A stretch of 64,000 bases of DNA from Solenopsis invicta (Eukaryota; Arthropoda; Insecta; Hymenoptera; Formicidae), in NCBI RefSeq assembly GCF_016802725.1, contig NC_052666.1, positions 3,573,501-3,637,500 on the forward strand, written 5' to 3'. Under the pieces are notes generated by a model. The model was not told the origin of the DNA and searched no databases. It saw nothing but the letters and a program-made list of their open reading frames with translations. The translations under genes and the position numbers were made by a program. Each line of letters starts with the position of its first letter. Position 1 is the first letter of the stretch. Positions 56,536-64,000 of the stretch are shown here, piece after piece.

Positions 56536-59500
56536 GGGTGTGTGAAGTTGGCACCCCTATGGTACACAATCATAGTTCCGTTCAGAGTTCTGGATTATTT
56601 ACAACAAAAGGAAGAGTTCTTGATAGTTTTTACAAATAGTTCTGCTATTATAACAAAAAAAATGAATTTTGAAAAATGGGGGTGCTAACTTCACACCCAA
56701 AAGTAGCACCGCATAGTTCTGAATAATTAATTTGATGCTTTTTAAGGAGTACTAGAGTTCTCCGTATAAAAAAAACTTTTTTGATTAAAAGAAAAAAAAA
56801 GAAAAAAAATTAAAAAATGCTTATCAAGTCCGAATAGTTCTGAATAGCGCATACGATTCCTTTCGATGAGTTCTAGAGTTCTCCATAGATTTTAGAAACA
56901 GATCTGCTCAAAAAAGTAAAAAAATCGCAATTGAATTCTCGAAAGTGGTATGAAAAAAATGAAAGAAACTTCAAAAGTATCAGTTTTACATAATTTTCTC
57001 ATTAAGATTTTTGATAGAACTCCGCGACGCCTATTCAGAACTCTCAACAGAACTCCCAGAACGCTTAAAAAATTTTTTTACGATGTCGACCTTGTATTTT
57101 TAAAGTTCGGAAAAATTTTTTAAGAGTTCTGGTAGTTCTGTTGAGAGTTCTGGGTAGTCCTCGATGAGTTCTATTAAAAATCTTAATGACAAAAATCTGT
57201 AGGATTGAAAACGAAAATGTTACGGACGATCGCAGGTGTGTCGATTTTATATTTTCCGAGTGTGAAAAATTTTTTAAGAGTTCTGATAGTTCTGTTTAGA
57301 GTTCCGGGTAGTTCTCGATGAGTTCTATCAAAAATCCTAATGACAAAAATCTGTAGGATTGAAAACAAAAATGTTATGGACGATTATAGGTGACGACTTC
57401 ATACTTTTCGAGTGCGAAATTTTTTTTAAGAGTTCTGGTAGTTCTGTTCGGAGTTCTGGGTAGTTCCTAATGAGTTCTATCAAAAATCCTAATGACAAAA
57501 ATCTGTAGGATTGAAAACGAAAATGTTACGGACGATCGCAGGTGTGTCGATTTTATATTTTCCGAGTGTGAAAAATTTTTTAAGAGTTCTGATAGTTCTG
57601 TTTAGAGTTCCGGGTAGTTCCCGATGAGTTCTATCAAAAATCCTAATGACAAAAATCTGTAGGTTTGAAAACAAAAATGTTACGGACGATTATAGGTGAC
57701 GACTTTATACTTTTCGAGTGCGAAATTTTTTTTAAGAGTTCTGGTAGTTCTGTTCGGAGTTCTGGGTAGTTCCCGATGAGTTCTATCAAAAATCCTAATG
57801 ACAAAAATCTGTAGGATTGAAAACGAAAATGTTACGGACGATCGTAGGTGTGTCGACTTTATATTTTTCGAGTGCAAAAAATTTTTTAAGAGTTCTGAGA
57901 ATTCTATTGAACGTTTTGGATAGCCACTGCAGAGTTCTATCAAAAATTTTACTAAGAAAATTACATAAAACTTTTTTTGTTTTTTTTTGAAGTTTTGACT
58001 CTTTTATTGATACCAATTTTGAGAATTCAACGCAGACATTTTTTACGTTATCGGACAAAACTATTTCTAAACAGATTTTTATCATTAAGATTTTTGATAG
58101 AGCTTATTGGAACTACCCAGAACTTTAAACAGAACTATCAGAACTCTTAAAAAATTTTTCGCACTCGGAAAGTATAAAGTCGTCACCTACAATTGTCTGT
58201 AACATTTTCGTTTTCAATCCTACAGATTTTTGTCATTAGGATTTTTGATAGAACTCATCGGGAACTACCCAGAACTCCGAACAGAACTACCAGAACTCTT
58301 AAAAAAAATTTCGCACTCGAAAAGTATAAAGTCGTCACCTATAATCGTCCGTAACATTTTTGTTTTCAATCCTACAGATTTTTGTCATTAGGATTTTTGA
58401 TAGAACTCATCGGGAACTACCCGGAACTCTAAACAGAACTATCAGAACTCTTAAAAAATTTTTCACACTCGGAAAATATAAAATCGACACACCTGCGATC
58501 GTCCGTAACATTTTCGTTTTCAATCCTACAGATTTTTGTCATTAGGATTTTTGATAGAACTCATCAGGAACTACCCAGAACTCCGAACAGAACTACCAGA
58601 ACTCTTAAAAAAAATTTCGCACTCGAAAAGTATGAAGTCGTCACCTATAATCGTCCATAACATTTTTGTTTTTAATCCTACAGATTTTTGTCATTAGGAT
58701 TTTTGATAGAACTCATCGAGAACTACCCGGAACTCTAAACAGAACTATCAGAACTCTTAAAAAATTTTTCACACTCGGAAAATATAAAATCGACACACCT
58801 GCGATCGTCCGTAACATTTTCGTTTTCAATCCTACAGATTTTTGTCATTAAGATTTTTAATAGAACTCATCGAGGACTACCCAGAACTCTCAACAGAACT
58901 ACCAGAACTCTTAAAAAATTTTTCCGAACTTTAAAAATACAAGGTCGACATCGTAAAAAAATTTTTTAAGCGTTCTGGGAGTTCTGTTGAGAGTTCTGAA
59001 TAGGCGTCGCGGAGTTCTATCAAAAATCTTAATGAGAAAATTATGTAAAACTGATACTTTTGAAGTTTCTTTCATTTTTTTCATACCACTTTCAAGAATT
59101 CAATTGCGATTTTTTTTACTTTTTTGAGCAGATCTGTTTCTAAAATCTATGGAGAACTCTAGAACTCATCGAAAGGAATCGTATGCGCTATTCAGAACTA
59201 TTCGGACTTGATATGCATTTTTTAATTTTTTTTCTTTTTTTTTTCTTTTAATCAAAAAAGTTTTTTTTATACGGAGAACTCTAGTACTCCTTAAAAAGCA
59301 TCAAATTAATTATTCAGAACTATGCGGTGCTACTTTTGGGTGTGAAGTTAGCACCCCCATTTTTCAAAATTCATTTTTTTTGTTATAATAGCAGAACTAT
59401 TTGTAAAAACTATCAAGAACTCTTCCTTTTGTTGTAAATAATCCAGAACTCTGAACGGAACTATGATTGTGTACCATAGGGGTTCCAACTTCACACACCC
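56536..59500. mobile_element. Giant foldback element, 2,965 bp palindrome, 9-bp duplication
   Basis: The two arms of about 1.4 kb are nearly identical reverse complements: internal positions pair with a constant sum (116034), so they have almost equal length. The loop is about 125 bp around 58017. Termini are GGGTGTGTGAAGTTGG; flanks are CGTGTTCTT (56527-56535) and CGTGTTTTT (59501-59509), a 9-bp duplication with one mismatch. An inner inverted word GGGTGTGAAGTTAGCACC lies at 59338 and complements 56684. No transposase is encoded. Repeated short frames (e.g. 57183-57368 and 58666-58851) are the same repeat on opposite strands, not genes. Confidence 0.92.
57180..57900. repeat. Dimeric tandem repeats in left arm of the foldback
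   Basis: Five monomers begin AATGACAAAAATCTGTAGG at 57185, 57339, 57491, 57645 and 57797: spacing alternates 154 and 152 bp, so the true period is a 306-bp dimer. The two monomer types differ in their middle (CGCAGGTGTGTCGA against TATAGGTGACGACTT). The mirror-image set lies at about 58130-58850 in the other arm. Confidence 0.93.
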
Positions 59501-59584
59501 CGTGTTTTTCCCATATATTAGATCTCTGTCCAACACATCTGTTTAATTTTTGCAAAAAGACGCGCACTTAGGTTTTATTTATTC

Positions 59585-61430
59585 TTTTTTATTTAACTAA
59601 ATTGCAATCTCTTTATTTAACTCATCAAATTTAATTCTACCTGATGGTTTTGTTAAGATATCAGCTGATTGTACATTTGCAATATTCTATATTAATCGAT
59701 TTGTTTTTAAACATATCATGCACAAATTTTTAGCGGACGTCAATGTGTTTGAACCGTTTGTTAATAATTCCATTCTTTATTAGACTTATGGTGCTTTGAT
59801 TGTCAATATTCAATGTCGTTGACATTACTTTTTCAAAAATTTCCTTTAATAACGAATTTGCGTAAATCAATTCCTTACAACATTCCGATTTTGTTATATA
59901 TTCCGTCTTTGTGCTGGAAAGAGCTATTGTTGGCTGTTTCTTTGAACTTTAAACGATAGGTTTTTCGTATAGAAATATAATATATCTGGAGGTACTTTTT
60001 CTAATTTCCACATCTCCCGCGAAATCAAAGTCACAATAGGCTGTAGTTTTGTAATTCTGGTTTTCGTTATTATATCCTATGCTTCTGTTTAAGGTGCCCT
60101 TATTATATCTAAAAGTTCTTTTTACTGCTGTGACATTCTTATTTGTCGGTTTTTCTACGTGTTTACTTGTTATACTGACAGCATGTGCTATATCTGGTCG
60201 TGTCTTATTTGACAAATATAATAAACTTCCTATAGTTTCTCTATATGTTAATTTTGTATCTATCATGCTTGTTTCACAATCTTTGTCTTTAATTATTATT
60301 AGCGTGCTTAGAATTTTTGCGTTTTTCATCTCGAACTTTTTTAACAATGTTTTCGCACAATTTGTTTGACTAACAGTTTTATCCCAGTCTCTGTTTTCTC
60401 GATTTTCTTCCCTAAGAATACTTTCGGAATTATATTTACTTTTACTTCAAATTCTCGTTTTAAATTTATGATTAATTTATTTATTTCCTTTTTATTTTTA
60501 TCTTTTATTATGCCGTCATCTACGTAAATGGTTAACAATAAATTGCTTTTCTCATGTTTGAAAATACATTGATTTGTTTTTAATTGCTCTAAATTATTTT
60601 GTTTTAAGAAATTTGTAAAACGCTTATTCCAACTTAACGATGCTTGTTTTAGACCGTACATTGCTTTAAATAACTTGCATATTTTATTTTTATAATCAAA
60701 ACCTTTAGGAGGATACATGTAAACATTTTCTTTTAAGTCGTCATAAAGAAGAGACGTTTTCACATCAAATGATAATCTCTGAGTTTTTATTTGCCGCTAA
60801 AGCAAATAAAATACGTAATGATTTCGAACTCACCACAGGACTGAATGTCTCGTCATAGTTTATGTAACTCTGAATGATCGCACCTTTGAATGACCAACCT
60901 TGCCTTGTATCGCCCGTCGTCCTTTACCTGAAGACTCAGTGGTTTTGACGAGTTTTTTGTCCGCATCCACTAGTGACCATGTTTTATTTTTTATTTGTGC
61001 TACCTTTTTTGCTCTTGTATGGCAGCTAACCATCTCTCTTTATCTGATTCTAAAATTGCTTAGCAATAAGTTAAATAAGCTTCATTGGTATATCTTTCCG
61101 GGGTTTCTCGAGTTCTCTGCAATTTTCTTAATGTGTTGTCATTATTGGCTTGTTGAGGAACTAAGAATTTTTCTTCTAAGTTAAACGAGTCTTCGTAACA
61201 TGAATCCTCATCTTCAGATATTATAATTATATGTTGTGCGTCCTCTTGCGTATTTTTCTCTTCTGCGATCTCTTCGTCTTGTTCGTGTGAGTAATTTTTT
61301 ATCGAAGAATTATTTCTTCTTTCAGCTGAAGGCTTCAGTTTCTTTTCTTGAAAATGCACATCTCTGGCTATTATTATTTTTTGTTTTATTGGATCCTATA
61401 AGCGATAGCCCGTTGGTAAGTATCCCGCGT
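59585..61430 (-). mobile_element. Ty1/copia remnant 2
   Basis: A copia pol remnant on the minus strand, beginning just beyond the foldback element. No LTR was recognised: the 3' side is cut close to the foldback and the 5' side fades near 61430. It is less decayed than the copia at 38520. Confidence 0.85.
59585..61430 (-). pseudogene. copia linker, RT and RNase H, broken
   Basis: Leftward from 61430: a KIIIARDVHF block after integrase, an acidic linker (61060-61359, with EDEDSCYEDSF), a stop-containing stretch, then RT with KTSLLYDDLKENVYMYPPKG (about 60700), KAMYGLKQASLSWN (about 60640) and TIYVDDG (about 60525, catalytic YVDD intact). After a frame change near 60345 come TRPDIAHAVS and DFDFAGDVEIRKSTSRY (about 59990), then RNase H LSSTKTEYITKSECC and NIDNQSTISLIKNG (about 59700-59900), a TAA after KHIDVR, and ADILTKPSG (about 59645). 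Broken at three or more points. Confidence 0.87.
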
Positions 61431-62275
61431 TTTGCAGATATATTTTTCCAAATGACGATTGCATCACAATCGTCCGCCGGAACGGTTCTCGCCGTTCCGA
61501 ACTTTAATTCCCAAATATTTAGATTTGTGTATTATAGTCAAATCACCTCCGCGATACTTGGTGAAAGTGGGAACTAAATAATCCTAGAAGAAATTTGACG
61601 GAGCTCATCACATACATGAAGCCTTAACTTCATTGGCTTGTGCAGGCACGTTTGCAGATCCGTGTTAATCTTCTGACTGTCTTGCAATGGATATCGACCA
61701 AGATAAACGGCTAATCATTATTTTTTATATACGAATATTGTATGGCAAGTGAAAACAGTCTTAAAAACATGTTGTATGAAAAATAAAGCATTAGCGGTTA
61801 CATAACATTTGCAGATAACAAATTATGCCTCAGTAAAATCGTGCAAATCCGTGATTGCTCATGAAGCTGATAATTTACGTCTTGTTGTCAGCAACAGTAC
61901 AGACACATTGTTATCTGGATTTGTTTCTGCATTTTAGTTTTTATTTTAGTATATCTCTTCAATTTGAGTAATTTATTATTTGTAATTGTTGTCTTAGTAT
62001 TTATTAGATATAAATTAATTAAAAATAAATTATATTTATATTATTTATAAAAAGGAAACTATATAGAATGTTACAGGAATATGAATGTGTAGCTAAATAT
62101 CATAATTTTATATAATATTGTTTCCATATATTTTGTATAGAATATTTATTCTGTTGCGTATTATATTTATAGGCTCGAAAAATACGTCTTATGACACTAA
62201 TTAAATTTTAACAAAGTTATTGCTTTATAAAAATTTTTTTCCCTTTCAGAAGATTGTTTGATATTATTCTATTCT
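61431..62275. other. No gene seen
   Basis: A short frame at 61236-61577 on the plus strand is mostly the complement of copia sequence. The block 61460-61620 is GC-richer, with no recognised domain. The rest is AT-rich. Confidence 0.4.
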
Positions 62276-62672
62276 ACATTGAAAAAAAATTTTGTTTAAT
62301 ATAATAAACCGGTGTTTTTAAATATAATCTTTTAAATGTTATTAAATATACACTTTGTTTCCAAAAACATTTTGTTACATTAAATAAACAATTGTTTGCA
62401 TGTATCCAAAATTATCATTTTTAAATTGAATCATTGATATTAAATAACAGTTTATTTGATCATAAGATATTATTTAATAAAATAAAAAAGATCTAGTTTC
62501 TTAAAACAAGCAACCAAAAATAGATAAAGGTTGATATTTTATAAGTGTTTAATTTATGATACAAAATCTTTTATTAAAATAAAAGAAACCAGTTTTCATA
62601 AAACGAGCAGCCCAAAATTGAAAAAAAATTTATAACTAAATAATTCTTTATTCAAACAAAAAAATGATTTAA

Positions 62673-63832
62673 CTCTTAAACACGTAAGTGGGTCTGAGAG
62701 AGTCCATATGAAGTTTTGAACGCTTTCTGCGTGAAGACGGAATGAGATTGGAGGTTTGGACCAAGACGTAAAAAAGTTTGAAATCTCCTCTTTCGATTGA
62801 TATGGTTGATCAACTTTTTTTGTCAACTAGAATTTGAACGGTACGATAGCAAAGTTTTGTTAGGTTTAGTGCGACCCATATAGTGTGTAAATAAAACTTT
62901 TTTGTATCTTACATAAAAAAGCTGGACAAAATACGTTTGATGAGGTCGGTTTGCGGATGTTACTTGCATGTACTTTGTCTAAAGTTGGAATACTATAAAA
63001 GAAAAGGGAGTTTTTCCGAAATATATCATGAAACACATTAATTTTCAATTTTAGACACGATTTAATCAAAAATACCTGATCTTTGCCTTGTTACGTGAGT
63101 ACATTTTTTAATAGAGATAACAATGATATAACTCTTTTTTGAAAGTATGAATCTTTAGCTTTAAAACGCCGTATTGCAAAGTTTTTAAAAGTTTTTTGTT
63201 GCAAAGATATGATTTAAAAAAAAAAAAGTGGATTTTTAGATGCCCAAAAATAGTTCATATTCTCCATGTTACATAATTATATTTTTTAAAAGGAATGACT
63301 TTGCCAAATTTTATTTTAAAAATGTGATTCTTTAACTTTAAAACGCCGTATTGTAAAGTTTTTAAAAGTTTTTTGTTGCAAAGATATAATTTTTTTTAAG
63401 AAGTGAATTTTTAGATGCTCAAAAATACCTCAAGTTCATATTCTTCATGCTACATAATTATACTTTTGAAAGGAAATAACTTTGCCAAATTTTATTTTGA
63501 AAATGTGATTTTTTAGCTTTAAAACGCCGTATTTGAAAGTCCTTAAAAGTTTTTTGTTGCGAAGATATGATTTTTTTAAGGAAAAGTAGATTTTTGACCA
63601 ATTTCTCATTTTTGTTTAATGGTTTTTCCTTTATAACTACACAATAAATTATTTTTTGGCAATGACGATTATGCAGTCACACTCCTAAGATTCTAAACTT
63701 TCATTAAAAAAAAAAAAAAAAAATCGTAGAAAAATATTGATTATGATAAAAGTTATAGCTTCTCAAAGTTGAAAAAGTCTCCCAGACCCGAAAATGTGTT
63801 TCCGTATTTTACAGGATCGGTGTGTTTAGGGG
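62673..63832. mobile_element. piggyBac-type non-autonomous element (TTAA flanks)
   Basis: TTAA at 62669-62672 and 63833-63836 flanks inverted ends CTCTTAAACAC and CCCCTAAACAC. Sub-terminal inverted words GGGTCTGAGAGAGTC (62691) and the complement of AGTCTCCCAGACCC (63777) support one element. TTAA duplications are the hallmark of piggyBac. No transposase frame was found. A 3-copy tandem repeat fills its right half. Confidence 0.6.
63100..63600. repeat. Tandem repeat, about 179-bp unit, three copies
   Basis: TTTAAAACGCCGTATT recurs at about 63161, 63338 and 63519 (spacings 177 and 181), each followed by AAGTTTTTTGTTGC and an A/T-rich tail. The unit contains GACTTTGCCAAATTTTATTT in two of the copies. 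It lies inside the TTAA-flanked element. Confidence 0.9.
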
Positions 63833-64000
63833 TTAATATAATAAAAAAAGCTGTTTCTTTTAAACAAACAATTGAAGGTTAAAAGAAAAACGTGATATTA
63901 GTAAATAATTTTTTGACAGTTAAAAAACGATTTATTAAAATAAAAGAAACCAGTTTTCTTAAAGCAAACAGATAAAAATTCAGAAAAAATTTGATATTAA

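Larger units (their letters stand above)
62276..64000. repeat. AT-rich CACTGAAAAAAA-type repeat, split by a TTAA element
   Basis: Starts CATTGAAAAAAAATTTTGTT near 62276. Words of the form GTTTCTTAAAACAAGCAACC recur near 62497, 62595, 63850 and 63952, and ATTAAAATAAAAGAAACCAG occurs at about 62573 and 63933, so the family is itself an array of roughly 100-bp units. It is interrupted at 62673-63832 and runs out of the window on the right. Confidence 0.55.

Noticed and set aside
55788..56569. ORFs through the CA/TG microsatellites
   Set aside because: They consist of Cys-Val or Thr-His repeats from alternating dinucleotides.
57183..58851. Four similar 61-codon ORFs, two on each strand
   Set aside because: They are copies of one repeat monomer in two mirror-image arms and end with the repeat unit; there is no start context or domain.
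57180..58860. CRISPR-like regularly spaced repeats
   Set aside because: The whole 152/154-bp monomer is conserved, with no unique spacers; it is a tandem repeat in a eukaryotic foldback element, and no cas genes are present.

Overview
The window is a stretch of an AT-rich insect genome, most likely a hymenopteran and plausibly an ant. This is inferred from the transposon complement, the split genes with short GT-AG introns, three CCTAA (TTAGG-type) motifs near 12.7 kb, and the absence of anything prokaryotic. It is almost wholly a graveyard of nested mobile elements. Only two loci look like multi-exon protein genes, and one of those is transposase-derived.

Layout. 0-3.2 kb: non-LTR retrotransposon with an intact endonuclease/RT frame, cut by the window edge. 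4.9-5.8 kb: foldback element with 9-bp target-site duplications. 8.65-11.76 kb: Transposase_21/tnp2-like gene whose first intron carries a long inverted repeat. 12.94-15.91 kb: five-exon gene with perfect splice phases for a 275-residue DUF4806-like protein. 16.4 kb: 48-bp minisatellite. 20.5-31.7 kb: two Penelope-like elements (PLEs), the first split by a 7.2-kb BEL/Pao retrotransposon that has near-identical LTRs and a perfect 5-bp duplication but a mutated coding region. 32-34 kb: an older PLE holding a nested inverted-repeat element. 34.6-38.0 kb: a Transib element bounded by a perfect CGGCG duplication, with ends resembling V(D)J recombination signals (heptamer, 23-bp spacer, ACAAAACC). 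38.5-40.8 kb: Ty1/copia remnant holding an inverted-duplicated mariner derivative. 40.9-47.4 kb: hAT element interrupted by a mariner-like element and by an unfamiliar element with CCCAATAARAAC ends. 49.3 kb: solo LTR. 51.3-52.8 kb: PLE with inverted ends. 56.5-59.5 kb: a nearly 3-kb palindrome whose arms contain dimeric tandem repeats. 59.6-61.4 kb: second copia remnant. 62.7-63.8 kb: TTAA-flanked piggyBac-type element with internal tandem repeats.

How it fits together. The nesting gives relative ages: BEL entered a PLE; mariner elements entered copia and hAT copies; the CCCAAT-ended element entered the hAT transposase frame and was itself hit by a small MITE. In several cases removing the inner element puts the outer reading frame back in register, which fixes the insertion boundaries. 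The tnp2-like and DUF4806-like genes are neighbours on the same strand and could be a two-gene transposon or independent host genes; the sequence alone does not decide. No rRNA, tRNA, CRISPR array or bacterial operon was found. All family assignments come from recognising motifs by eye, without database searches.
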